From Chitinophagaceae bacterium IBVUCB1 (GTDB lineage Bacteria > Bacteroidota > Bacteroidia > Chitinophagales > Chitinophagaceae), in contig NFUW01000001.1 of assembly GCA_002127285.1 (NCBI GenBank), positions 508,057-572,056 on the forward strand: a stretch of DNA of 64,000 bases. The letters run 5' to 3'. Position numbers and translations under genes: made by a program. This document shows positions 36,487 to 45,350 of this stretch, piece after piece. Numbering within the stretch: position 1 is the first letter of the stretch; every line of letters begins with the position of its first letter. The notes under the pieces were generated by a model that had not been told where the DNA came from, ran no database searches, and was given only the letters and a program-made list of their open reading frames with translations.

Positions 36487-37998
36487 TTATTTGAATAAAA
36501 ACATGTATAAATCCTCTTTTCTTAGGTAGCTAACCCTGTATTGAGGCAATGGTTTTAGCTCTCCATCCATCCTTTTAAAATAAGGGATTGCATTCCATAA
36601 TAGGTTTTTTTTCATATCAACAATAAAAACACGACCTGAACCACCTGTACATACCAGCATAGTTGTATCACTAATTGGGTATATACTACCGCCTGTTGGC
36701 GAGCCAGCTGTTGTAAATGTATCTATATTACAAGGGTATGACCATATTTTTCTCAGCATTCCGCTATTGCTTTCTGGTTCTTTATATATCTGAGCCATAG
36801 AAGCAAAATCAGTACTTTTTGTTGTATTATTATTGAATATATATACTCTTCCCTTTTCTACCCTACATGCATGTTGAGAAGAAAACATTTCTTCATCCTC
36901 ATTTACAACATTGCCTCTTACAGCTTCAGCGCGCTCTGATCTTTGGAAACGCTCCGGCATTTTACCGCTATACATGGCTATCAGCTTACCGCTTGGGTAT
37001 TTTATTTTTAATATCTTACTGATGTTTCTAAAACCAATATACACTACGTTACTATCTTCATCAAAGTAAAAACTATTCATATGCGTGCCCGAGCTTATCC
37101 TTCTGTTATTAAAGCCTGTTATTTCGTTAGATGGAAAAATGTCTGAAGATCGCCAAGACCATACAAGTTTCCCGGATTTATCATATTCTAAAATATTGCC
37201 TGAAGTAGATTTTCTGTAGCGTTTATTGTTTCGAACTACAGTATTGCCGGTATCTGCGTCCTTTATATCACCTTGCATCTCATTTTCTATTATTTCATTG
37301 CCCGCTACCATATAGTGACCGTTTTTGAGTTTTGTAAATTCATGATGATATACCGGCGTACTCTCCAATAATTTTACTCCATTCTGTGGCCCCGACCATA
37401 GTACTTTCCCATTATAGTCAAACTCATATATGGCATTTTCAAATAAAGCAGTAAACGTACCATCGTTCGTAGGCTTCAAATCTCGCATTATATGCATATT
37501 TGTATCTAAGCTTGATAACTTCGGAAGATACCAAACCGGGTAGCCGTCTAAATCATACATTACACCACTATTATCCAACATCACGAAGATATTCTTGTCT
37601 TGGATGTTGTTTTTGAGTACTCTAAGCTTGTATTGACTCGAGTCAACATATTTAATATACCCTGTTTTAAAATAACTGATTGGGCTTTTGCCTATTATTT
37701 TACCCGTTTTATCAGCGTAAGAAACCTGCCATGTATAAGACATGTTAAAATATGGTACAGTAGCTATTATCTTATTGGATGAAGATTGAAGTTCTATTTC
37801 TGTTCGCCTTTCAAGATACTCTTCGTTAACAACCGAATCTAAGGCTACTCTTAATATATAACTTGCGGCTTTAGGATTAGCAGGCACTTGAAAACCGATG
37901 ACACGATAATTCAACACACTGTTCTTTGTCGGTTTTATTTGAGCATTCGTTACATTTATACTCAGAAAAGTCAATAAGTAGAGTAATTTCTTCAACAT
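36487..37998 (-). CDS. Arylsulfotransferase (ASST)-like propeller protein
   Basis: A 503-residue exported protein: signal peptide (about 1-19, ending TNA before QIK), an N-terminal beta-sandwich (about 20-120), then a six-bladed propeller similar to bacterial arylsulfate sulfotransferases, which move sulfate between phenols without PAPS. Candidate active-site His segments are VYHHEFTKLKNGHYMVAG, SGTHMNSFYF and SSQHACRVEKGRVYIFNN. The start ATG at 37998 overlaps that of the divergent cytochrome gene; an upstream in-frame start at 38037 would lie wholly within the cytochrome gene. Base composition looks more AT-rich than most neighbours. Substrate unknown. Confidence 0.82.
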   Translation of the reverse strand: MLKKLLYLLTFLSINVTNAQIKPTKNSVLNYRVIGFQVPANPKAASYILRVALDSVVNEEYLERRTEIELQSSSNKIIATVPYFNMSYTWQVSYADKTGKIIGKSPISYFKTGYIKYVDSSQYKLRVLKNNIQDKNIFVMLDNSGVMYDLDGYPVWYLPKLSSLDTNMHIMRDLKPTNDGTFTALFENAIYEFDYNGKVLWSGPQNGVKLLESTPVYHHEFTKLKNGHYMVAGNEIIENEMQGDIKDADTGNTVVRNNKRYRKSTSGNILEYDKSGKLVWSWRSSDIFPSNEITGFNNRRISSGTHMNSFYFDEDSNVVYIGFRNISKILKIKYPSGKLIAMYSGKMPERFQRSERAEAVRGNVVNEDEEMFSSQHACRVEKGRVYIFNNNTTKSTDFASMAQIYKEPESNSGMLRKIWSYPCNIDTFTTAGSPTGGSIYPISDTTMLVCTGGSGRVFIVDMKKNLLWNAIPYFKRMDGELKPLPQYRVSYLRKEDLYMFLFK

Positions 37999-39004
37999 GG
38001 AGCTTAAACTTAATCTTTGTAAATCTAAACCATTCATACTACTTACCCTAACATTGTACGTAGCTTTTATTGCATGTAATGAAAATACAATAGATACTAA
38101 AAGTGCCTCAGTTGCAGATAGCGTTCACACCCCGCCAGATACCAACACCATACCCAACGACGAGCTGGGCGATATGATACGCTATGGCAAGGAACTACTG
38201 CGCAATACTGCCTACTACATAGGTCCTAATGGCACTAAGGGCAAGTATCTGGGCAATAAAATGAATTGCAACAACTGCCACCTGAAAGAGGGTACTGTGC
38301 CTTACGGGCTCAATTTTTTCAGTACACATGCGCGCTATCCGCAATACCGAGGCAGAGAAAATAAAGTAATGACATTGCCTGAAAGGGTTAATAATTGCAT
38401 TGAGCGCCCCCACAACGGTACACCTATGCCCTTGGATAGCAAGGAAATGGTGGCTATCGTTTCTTATATGCGATGGCTGGCATCTAATGTACCTGTAGGC
38501 AAAAACGTACCCGGCGATGGTGGCATGACATTAGCATACCCAAAAAGGGCTGCCGACCTGGGTAATGGTGCGAAAATATACACTTTGCACTGTGCCAGTT
38601 GCCATGGCAATAATGGCGAAGGCCAGTTTAACGGAGACTCCAGCACTTACATATATCCGCCGCTATGGGGCAAGTACGGTTTTGAGGCGGGCTCCAGTAT
38701 GCACAGGGTATTGAAAATGGCAAGGTTTGTAAAAGCCAATATGCCACACCTCAAAGCCAGTTGGGATAAGCCTTTCTTGACAGATGCAGAAGCCATTGAT
38801 GTGAGTGCCTTTGTAGTATGTGATAGCTTGCACCCGCGCCCGCAAAAAGAAGCAGCACCCAGTTATTCCAACATCAAAGTAAAACCAATTGACTATGACC
38901 AAGGACCTTACCCGGATTCTTTTTCAGCAAGGCAACATAAATACGGTCCTTATCAACCTATTATTGATTATCACAAAGCACACAATCTGCCAGTAATATT
39001 CTAA
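37997..39004 (+). CDS. TsdA-like dihaem cytochrome c lipoprotein
   Basis: A 335-residue periplasmic cytochrome with a lipoprotein signal (AFIAC, Cys27). Two haem sites: Cys91-x-x-Cys94-His95 (CNNCH) and Cys199-x-x-Cys202-His203 (CASCH). Between them LPERVNNCIERPHNGTPM with Cys134 resembles the region of thiosulfate dehydrogenase TsdA that supplies an unusual Cys haem ligand, and AIVSYMRWL follows as in that family. Thiosulfate oxidation or tetrathionate reduction is therefore the best guess, not proven. The ATG shares bases with the divergent ASST-like gene, and the stop overlaps the stop of the barrel gene by four bases. Confidence 0.82.
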   Translation: MELKLNLCKSKPFILLTLTLYVAFIACNENTIDTKSASVADSVHTPPDTNTIPNDELGDMIRYGKELLRNTAYYIGPNGTKGKYLGNKMNCNNCHLKEGTVPYGLNFFSTHARYPQYRGRENKVMTLPERVNNCIERPHNGTPMPLDSKEMVAIVSYMRWLASNVPVGKNVPGDGGMTLAYPKRAADLGNGAKIYTLHCASCHGNNGEGQFNGDSSTYIYPPLWGKYGFEAGSSMHRVLKMARFVKANMPHLKASWDKPFLTDAEAIDVSAFVVCDSLHPRPQKEAAPSYSNIKVKPIDYDQGPYPDSFSARQHKYGPYQPIIDYHKAHNLPVIF

Positions 39005-40680
39005 AAGAAATCATACTCCCGTCTATTAAAGTTCAGACGGAAACCGCCATACAGAAAGGTGGTAGTTTGTGCAGGCAATACGCCTGTTTCATATACATAC
39101 CGGCGGTGTACGGCACCTAAATCAAAGAAGATATTTTCACGCAATTCGTACGATAAGTTCAGATTTACCATTGCGCATTGCACCTTTACGCCGTTTATCA
39201 GTTTTACACCATACCCACTGGGGCGGGTATCGTAGTCCTTAAAGATATTACCGCCATAATTGACACCACCCGTATCCACACCCTTGTTATAATACATTCC
39301 TTTCAGGGTGATGAACAGGTTTTTCACTGGTTGGTAGCGCACTACACCCAGCACCTCGGCAAAGCTGGCACCCAACGGATGCGCTAATGGTTGATTGTAA
39401 TGCGTATAGTTGGCAGTGCTGTCAAAATGCGTATAGGTATATGGGCGTACGATGTTTATCTCGCCCTGCAAGTCAAGGTTCTTTACGGTAAAGGCATCAA
39501 AGTATTTACCACCAACCTGTATAGCAAATTTATTAGCCCAATAACCATTGCCTGCTATCAGTTCTTTGGATGTAAACTCATCCAGCAATAGCTGTCCGTA
39601 AAACTGTAAATGCTTGGCTGCTATGGCTTTGAAATTCAGCCCCAGCACTACGTTATCGGGGCTGCCCAGCGAGCGTTCTACCTGCCTGTACAGGATGATG
39701 GGGTTCATATAACTGAACTCGTATCTGTCGCGCCTGTCAAATATCACACCTTCAAATATGCCTACATTCAGCCACTTGGTAGCGTTAATGCTCAGGTGGT
39801 GCATGGTAGCGTATTTGTGTGGCAGTTCCCTGTCTGCACCACGCACATACTGCGGTTGCAGTTCCATATACAGGTTTTGATAGTTGAATTTCCAAACCCT
39901 TGTATTCAGCCGCAGAAAAGTAGCCCCTGCCGAAAAATCGCTCAGAAACAAACTGCGAATACCATCTCCAATAAAATGTTTATCGTACCCGAATGTTACA
40001 TTGATATGGTCTTTCACTACGGCGAAGTCTATATAACCCCTCGCCATCAGGTAGTCATATTTACCACCGCCTTTTCTTGTATAGAAGTCGTTGCCCGGCA
40101 CTGCGTCTGCACTATCCGTCCATTGCGCGGCATAGCTTGGCATGGTTTCCTGATTATCAGTAAACATAGTATAGAAGCCTACACGCTTCGCTACCAATCC
40201 TCTTGCCTCTAAGCCCCTGCTGCTGCTGAATAGTGTGCCGTTGTTTTGTTCATATAATCCATGCGCCGTTATGATGGGATTGGCAGAAAAAAAGAAGTTA
40301 TCGTTGTTGACATATATCATGTCGGGCTGCTTCTTATAAAAGCTTTTCAGTATCGGGCGTTTGGAATCTAATGCCCCGTTTTGCTCCAATGCCCACTCAC
40401 CGCTTACAGATATGGCATGGTCCAGATTGTACCTGTCTATCTTGCTAAGCCCGCTGATGCGCGACTCCCTGCGTTGCTGCTGCAAAAAACTCACCGCGCC
40501 TTTTCGTTGCGTAGGCTTTACGGATAAAAACAAATCATCACTCAACTGCCCCGACCGTGTCTCTAATCTATCCAGCACATGATAATCTTCCTGATTCAGT
40601 TGCAGATAGGTTGTTTGTGCGGTAGATGTATATGCGGTGATGGCAAAGATGGCAATGAATAATGCTGCTTTTTTGTACAT
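39001..40680 (-). CDS. RemB/Wzi-like outer-membrane barrel protein
   Basis: A 559-residue exported protein: signal peptide (about 1-21, ending STA before QTT), then LNQEDYHVLDRLETRSG, which is typical of the RemB and Wzi-like capsule-assembly group of Bacteroidota, and many alternating barrel strands (YDYLMARGYIDFAVVKDHINVTFGYDKHFIG, ending RLNFNRREYDFF with terminal aromatic). RemB takes part in gliding in Flavobacterium; Wzi holds capsule at the surface. Which applies here cannot be told. It has a TATTTTTG promoter element upstream and converges on the cytochrome gene with a four-base overlap. Confidence 0.82.
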   Translation of the reverse strand: MYKKAALFIAIFAITAYTSTAQTTYLQLNQEDYHVLDRLETRSGQLSDDLFLSVKPTQRKGAVSFLQQQRRESRISGLSKIDRYNLDHAISVSGEWALEQNGALDSKRPILKSFYKKQPDMIYVNNDNFFFSANPIITAHGLYEQNNGTLFSSSRGLEARGLVAKRVGFYTMFTDNQETMPSYAAQWTDSADAVPGNDFYTRKGGGKYDYLMARGYIDFAVVKDHINVTFGYDKHFIGDGIRSLFLSDFSAGATFLRLNTRVWKFNYQNLYMELQPQYVRGADRELPHKYATMHHLSINATKWLNVGIFEGVIFDRRDRYEFSYMNPIILYRQVERSLGSPDNVVLGLNFKAIAAKHLQFYGQLLLDEFTSKELIAGNGYWANKFAIQVGGKYFDAFTVKNLDLQGEINIVRPYTYTHFDSTANYTHYNQPLAHPLGASFAEVLGVVRYQPVKNLFITLKGMYYNKGVDTGGVNYGGNIFKDYDTRPSGYGVKLINGVKVQCAMVNLNLSYELRENIFFDLGAVHRRYVYETGVLPAQTTTFLYGGFRLNFNRREYDFF

Positions 40681-40718
40681 AGAATATGTTTTCTACAAGC
40701 GTATGCGCTAACTTGCTG

Positions 40719-40726
40719 CAAAAATA
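40719..40726 (-). promoter_or_regulatory. -7 element of the RemB/Wzi-like gene
   Basis: TATTTTTG on the minus strand, exact consensus, 38 bases before the start at 40680. Confidence 0.5.
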
Positions 40727-40754
40727 GATTTATAATTCAGTTTATCATTTATTT

Positions 40755-42086
40755 ATGTCTATGCTTTTAATCAAAAATGCCTCTGTAGTTAACGAGGGCA
40801 CTACCACTGTTCAGGATGTACTTATCAAAAACGGACGTATCGAAAAAATAGCGGCGTCTATTCAACCCTCAAATGATTGTAAAGAAATAAATGCCGAAGG
40901 GCTGTACCTGATGCCAGGCGTTATAGACGACCAGGTGCATTTTCGCGAGCCGGGGCTTACGCACAAAGCCAGCATTGGCAGCGAGGCGCGCGCTGCGGTA
41001 GCGGGCGGCACTACTTCTTTTATGGAGATGCCCAATACCAACCCGCCTGCGCTGACGCAGGAATTGCTGGAAGATAAATATGCCATTGCTGCCAACACAT
41101 CTGTTGCCAACTATTCTTTCTTCATGGGTGTATCAAACGACAATGCCGATGAGGTGCTGAAAACCAACGCTAAGAAAAACGACATCTGCGGCATCAAAAT
41201 ATTCATGGGCAGCAGCACGGGCAATATGCTTGTTGATAATTATTTAACACTGAACAAAATTTTTGGCGAGAGCGAAGTATTGATAGCTACCCACTGCGAG
41301 GACGAGCGTGTAGTAGCCCGCAACAAAGAAAAATACCCCAACCCTACAGATGCATCTTACCACCCGCTGATACGCGACGTGGACGCTTGCTTTGAAAGCT
41401 CTTTTTCTGCCATACAACTGGCAAAACAAAACAATACACGCCTGCACATACTGCACATCACCACTGCTAAAGAATTGCAGTTGTTTACCAATATGATGCC
41501 ATTGGCAGATAAGCGTATTACGGCAGAAGTATGCGTACACCACCTGCATTTTACCGCCGATGATTATGCACAACAGGGCAACCTGATAAAATGCAATCCT
41601 GCCGTAAAAGCGGCTGAAAACAAAGCGGCTATATGGGAAGCCTTGCTGGATAACAGGATAGATATTATTGCGACAGACCACGCCCCTCATACGTGGGAAG
41701 AAAAACAACAGCCGTATGCACAAGCACCTGCAGGCTTGCCATTGGTGCAACACGGGCTGCAACTGATGCTGCAATACGCGCAACAGGGTAAAATAAGCAT
41801 AGAGTGTGTGGCAGAAAAAATGAGCCATGCACCGGCAGTATGTTTTCAGATAGCAGAGCGCGGTTTTATTCGTGAGGGTTATTTTGCCGATTTAGTTTTG
41901 GTTGACCTGAACGCGCCTTATAAAGTAACCAAAGAAAACCTGCTGTATAAATGCGGCTGGTCGCCATTTGAAGGGCACACATTCCCCGCTACTATCAAAT
42001 ACACATTTGTAAACGGCGAAATAGCTTACGAAAACGGCAAAGTGAACGATACAGTGCGCGGGCAGAGGCTGCGTTTCGACAGGTAA
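40755..42086 (+). CDS. pyrC: Dihydroorotase
   Basis: A 443-residue amidohydrolase of the class I dihydroorotase group, third step of pyrimidine synthesis. Segments: GVIDDQVHFREPGLTHK, EMPNTNPPA, HCEDERVVARN, LHILHITTAKEL, and IATDHAPHTWEEK with the catalytic Asp. The usual His-x-His metal motif reads Gln-Val-His here; this variant is, as far as I recall, common in the phylum. The next gene begins on the last base of its stop codon. Start may be ATG 40755 or 40761. Confidence 0.88.
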   Translation: MSMLLIKNASVVNEGTTTVQDVLIKNGRIEKIAASIQPSNDCKEINAEGLYLMPGVIDDQVHFREPGLTHKASIGSEARAAVAGGTTSFMEMPNTNPPALTQELLEDKYAIAANTSVANYSFFMGVSNDNADEVLKTNAKKNDICGIKIFMGSSTGNMLVDNYLTLNKIFGESEVLIATHCEDERVVARNKEKYPNPTDASYHPLIRDVDACFESSFSAIQLAKQNNTRLHILHITTAKELQLFTNMMPLADKRITAEVCVHHLHFTADDYAQQGNLIKCNPAVKAAENKAAIWEALLDNRIDIIATDHAPHTWEEKQQPYAQAPAGLPLVQHGLQLMLQYAQQGKISIECVAEKMSHAPAVCFQIAERGFIREGYFADLVLVDLNAPYKVTKENLLYKCGWSPFEGHTFPATIKYTFVNGEIAYENGKVNDTVRGQRLRFDR

Positions 42087-43420
42087 TGCAGAGCGACAAA
42101 ACCACACTTAAAGACCTTTCCGTATTTGCTGCCGACGAGCAGGGCAGCATCTTCGGGCTGCTGGCGCATACCACCACGCAGGCTGGTAAAGAGGTGCTGC
42201 GCAGGCATATACAGTCGCCGCCCGATGGCTACGAGCACCTGCTGCAAATGCAGGAAGTGGTGCAGTTCTTCACCCGCCATACCGATGTGTGGCCCGATGT
42301 CATTACCAATGGCACACTCGTGATGCTGGAAAAGTTTTTTGATGAAACGGACGGCCACCGTGCGCAGCCATCGGGGGTAGAATTGTTGTTTGGTAAATAC
42401 ATCCAGAAATACCTCAACAAGCAGGAATATTTCTTTACGCAGTTTTCGCTATCGCATATTACAGACTTGCTGCGTGGCTGTATGCAACTCACCTCACTTG
42501 CTTCGCTGCCGGATGTACCTGCTCTGTTAAAACGCGAATTGGAATTGATGGCGCGGGAGATGGTGCATCCGCTTACATCCGTATTATTAAACATCAATAA
42601 AGACACGCCATACAGAGAACTTGCCGCGCTCAATTACAAACTGCGCCGCGAGATGAAGAGCAATATTCAACGCCTCGTTTCCCACTACACAAGGCTGGAT
42701 GCATGGCAGGCGATGGCAAAAGCTACACTGCTGCACAACTGGCATTTCCCTGTTTTGTTGCCACCTGCAACATCGGTGTTGCAAGTGCAGGGTTTGTACC
42801 ATCCTTTGTTGCCGCAGCCCATACCCTACGATATAGCCCTGCAACAAAACCAAAATTTCTTGTTGCTGACAGGTGCTAATATGTCGGGCAAAACCACTTT
42901 TATGCGTGCATTGGGTGTGGCGGCACTATTGGCGCACTTGGGCATGGGCGTACCTGCCGCAGCCATGCGCATCAGCTTTTTGCAGGGCATCGTTACCAAT
43001 ATGCATGTAGAAGACAACCTGATAAAAGGGGAGAGCTACTTTTTTGCAGAGGTGCAGCGCATGAAGCTGACCGCCCGGCAACTGCAACAGCAGGGCGCGC
43101 ATCTGGTGCTGATGGATGAACTCTTTAAAGGCACCAACGTACACGATGCCTACGAGTGTACCAAAGCCGTAGTAGAGGGGCTGCTGAACCATCCACACCA
43201 CCTGATGGTATTATCTACCCACCTGCACGAGGTAGCACAGCACTTCAGCACCAACTCATCTATTAATTTTGCATACTTCACTACGCAAATGGCAGGCGAC
43301 GACCAGTTTCTGTTTACCTATCAATTGCAAAAAGGCATATCTAACGACCGCATCGGCTACCGCATACTGCAAAAAGAAGGCGTGCTGAAACTATTGCAAG
43401 GCAGCAAGGAAAACACTTGA
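42086..43420 (+). CDS. MutS-like ATPase lacking the mismatch-binding domains
   Basis: A 444-residue protein with a MutS lever/clamp-like helical region (about 20-230) and the C-terminal MutS ATPase: Walker A GANMSGKTTFMR near residue 267, the MutS signature region FAEVQRMK, Walker B VLMDELFKGTN near 344, and LSTHLHEVAQHF. Domain I, which reads mismatches in true MutS, is absent, as in other short Bacteroidota MutS-related proteins, so a role in recombination or other branched DNA is more likely than mismatch repair. Translationally coupled to pyrC by a one-base TAATG overlap. Confidence 0.85.
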   Translation: MQSDKTTLKDLSVFAADEQGSIFGLLAHTTTQAGKEVLRRHIQSPPDGYEHLLQMQEVVQFFTRHTDVWPDVITNGTLVMLEKFFDETDGHRAQPSGVELLFGKYIQKYLNKQEYFFTQFSLSHITDLLRGCMQLTSLASLPDVPALLKRELELMAREMVHPLTSVLLNINKDTPYRELAALNYKLRREMKSNIQRLVSHYTRLDAWQAMAKATLLHNWHFPVLLPPATSVLQVQGLYHPLLPQPIPYDIALQQNQNFLLLTGANMSGKTTFMRALGVAALLAHLGMGVPAAAMRISFLQGIVTNMHVEDNLIKGESYFFAEVQRMKLTARQLQQQGAHLVLMDELFKGTNVHDAYECTKAVVEGLLNHPHHLMVLSTHLHEVAQHFSTNSSINFAYFTTQMAGDDQFLFTYQLQKGISNDRIGYRILQKEGVLKLLQGSKENT

Positions 43421-43457
43421 TTAGCTGCTGCGGTTTTTATAATATTAACATTTATTA

Positions 43458-43492
43458 TTTGAGGCTAACAAGCACGATAACGTGTAATTTTG
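43458..43492 (+). promoter_or_regulatory. Promoter of the rhomboid operon
   Basis: TTTG (43458-43461), 23 bases, TAATTTTG (43485-43492), 59 bases before the ATG at 43552. Confidence 0.5.
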
Positions 43493-43551
43493 GCAGCACT
43501 ATTTATCAAGCGTGATAATTGAGTGCTGTTACAAAGACGAAACATTAAACG

Positions 43552-44439
43552 ATGACCGAATTCAGGCCGGGGCGCTTTCAGATACTTCCACCGATAGTTA
43601 AGAATTTAATTATCATCAATTCCATTATGGCTTTCGCTCAGTTTGTGCTTGGCAGGTTCGGTATAGACCTGTCAGACTATCTGGGGCTGCATCATTGGAA
43701 GTCCGTTTACTTCAAACCGTGGCAATACATTACCCACATGTTCATGCATGGTAGCTACAACGACGTGAACGGTACTATCATGCACCTGTTTTCAAACATG
43801 TTTGCCCTATGGATGTTTGGTAGCATATTGGAAAACGTATGGGGTGCAAAGCGTTTCCTCACATTCTATGTTGTTTGCGGATTGGGTGCGGCTGCCCTGC
43901 ACATGGGCGTATTGGCTTATGAATACAAAGTAATAGAGCAGGCATTTACCCACTATCAGCAAAACCCTACTATAGACCAGTTCAATCTGTTTCTGAACCA
44001 ACGTGTACGATTAAGCGGCAACCCGCTTAGCTTGCAGCTATATCAGGTAGCAAAAGATTGGGGCAATTTACCATCGCAAGACCTTGCCAATGAATCCATA
44101 TCAGCCATCAATCAATACCTGCATGGCACTACATATATGCCTACAGGGCAGTATTTCCCCGGTATATATGACGAGGCTACCGTTGGTGCTTCGGGTGCGG
44201 TATTCGGCATCCTGTTTGCATTCGGCTACTTGTTTCCCAATACATTACTCTACTTATATTTCTTAGTACCCATCAAGGCAAAATATGTAGTGGCTGCTTA
44301 TGCGCTGTTCGAGTTGTATGCAGGCATACAAAACTCGGCAGGTGATAATGTAGCCCACTTCGCGCACTTGGGTGGTATGCTGGTCGGCTTCATATTGCTG
44401 AAGATATGGAATAAACAAAACAGAAAACATTTCTATTAA
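43552..44439 (+). CDS. Rhomboid intramembrane serine protease (active type)
   Basis: A 295-residue polytopic protease with six or so membrane helices. TM2 has the His and Asn that form the oxyanion site (MHLFSNMFALWMFG), the nucleophile is Ser214 in GASGAVFG, and the base is His272 in AHFAHLGGM. A long loop (about 125-208) is inserted between TM3 and the serine helix. Substrates are unknown. One base separates it from a second rhomboid-like gene that lacks the catalytic residues. Confidence 0.92.
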   Translation: MTEFRPGRFQILPPIVKNLIIINSIMAFAQFVLGRFGIDLSDYLGLHHWKSVYFKPWQYITHMFMHGSYNDVNGTIMHLFSNMFALWMFGSILENVWGAKRFLTFYVVCGLGAAALHMGVLAYEYKVIEQAFTHYQQNPTIDQFNLFLNQRVRLSGNPLSLQLYQVAKDWGNLPSQDLANESISAINQYLHGTTYMPTGQYFPGIYDEATVGASGAVFGILFAFGYLFPNTLLYLYFLVPIKAKYVVAAYALFELYAGIQNSAGDNVAHFAHLGGMLVGFILLKIWNKQNRKHFY

Positions 44440-44440
44440 C

Positions 44441-45337
44441 ATGAACACGACTCGCAAACGTTCGCCATTATCTGCCATTCCCGGCTACAGCCAAAATGCG
44501 GTGCTGCAACTCATCGTGGCATCGGCAACGGGCTTCATCACGTATCACCTCATACGTGTCATACTACTGGTTGTGGGGCTTAGCGAGGGTTATTTCGCTA
44601 CACACTTTACACCTTATGTAGCCTTGCCATCTATACAACAGTTCGGCACCAAGTTTTGGACCGTCTTTACTTATGGCTGGACACACGATGGATTTTGGGT
44701 ACTCTTTACCAATATGGTATGGCTCTATGCTTTCGGTGCGGTTATGCAGTCGCTCGTGGGCTACAAGCAGGTGATACCTCTGTTTGTATATAGCCTCATC
44801 GTGGGCGGTTTGTTTTACGAGTGCAGCCAGTTGCTCCCCGTTGTTAGCACGGCTGGCTATATGGTAGGCGCGCACGCGGGCGTAGTAGGTGTGGCAACGG
44901 CTATCCTTACACTATCGCCCAATTACCGTTTTTATCTGGCACCCACATTCAGCATACCCATCGTAGTGTTAGCCATTATATTCTACGCGCTGATGCTGGT
45001 TAATATCAATATGCATACACCGTCTTTATTTATGATAGCGGGGGGTGCGCTTACGGGCTTTACATACATGATGCTGCTTAAAAACGGTAAGCAACCCGGT
45101 ATGTGGATATACAATATGTTCGACCGCCTGAGCGATATGGCAGAACCTGATGCGGATAAGCTGCGTGAAAAGAACAGCCGCAAGCGCAACGAGGCGCTGA
45201 GTGCTTATCAGGCAAGGCAAAACAACCAGCAACGCATTGACGATATACTGGATAAGATAAACAGGAAAGGCTACAACTCGCTGACGCAGGAAGAAAAAGA
45301 CATACTGATAAAAGCAAGCAAAGACAATAACGCCTAA
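44441..45337 (+). CDS. Catalytically dead rhomboid-like protein
   Basis: A 298-residue paralogue with the same helix layout (FTNMVWLYAFGAVMQ matching the active copy's second helix). At the nucleophile position it has VGAHAGVVG in place of VGASGAVFG, so Ser is replaced by His145. At the base position MIAGGALTGF replaces AHLGGMLVGF, so His is replaced by Ile199. The cytosolic tail (about 225-298) ends in a helical IDDILDKINRKGYNSLTQEEKDILIK segment common in Bacteroidota rhomboids. By analogy with iRhoms and derlins it may bind membrane proteins without cutting them. Frame is intact, so this is no decaying copy. Confidence 0.88.
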   Translation: MNTTRKRSPLSAIPGYSQNAVLQLIVASATGFITYHLIRVILLVVGLSEGYFATHFTPYVALPSIQQFGTKFWTVFTYGWTHDGFWVLFTNMVWLYAFGAVMQSLVGYKQVIPLFVYSLIVGGLFYECSQLLPVVSTAGYMVGAHAGVVGVATAILTLSPNYRFYLAPTFSIPIVVLAIIFYALMLVNINMHTPSLFMIAGGALTGFTYMMLLKNGKQPGMWIYNMFDRLSDMAEPDADKLREKNSRKRNEALSAYQARQNNQQRIDDILDKINRKGYNSLTQEEKDILIKASKDNNA

Positions 45338-45350
45338 TTGCTCCCCGATA

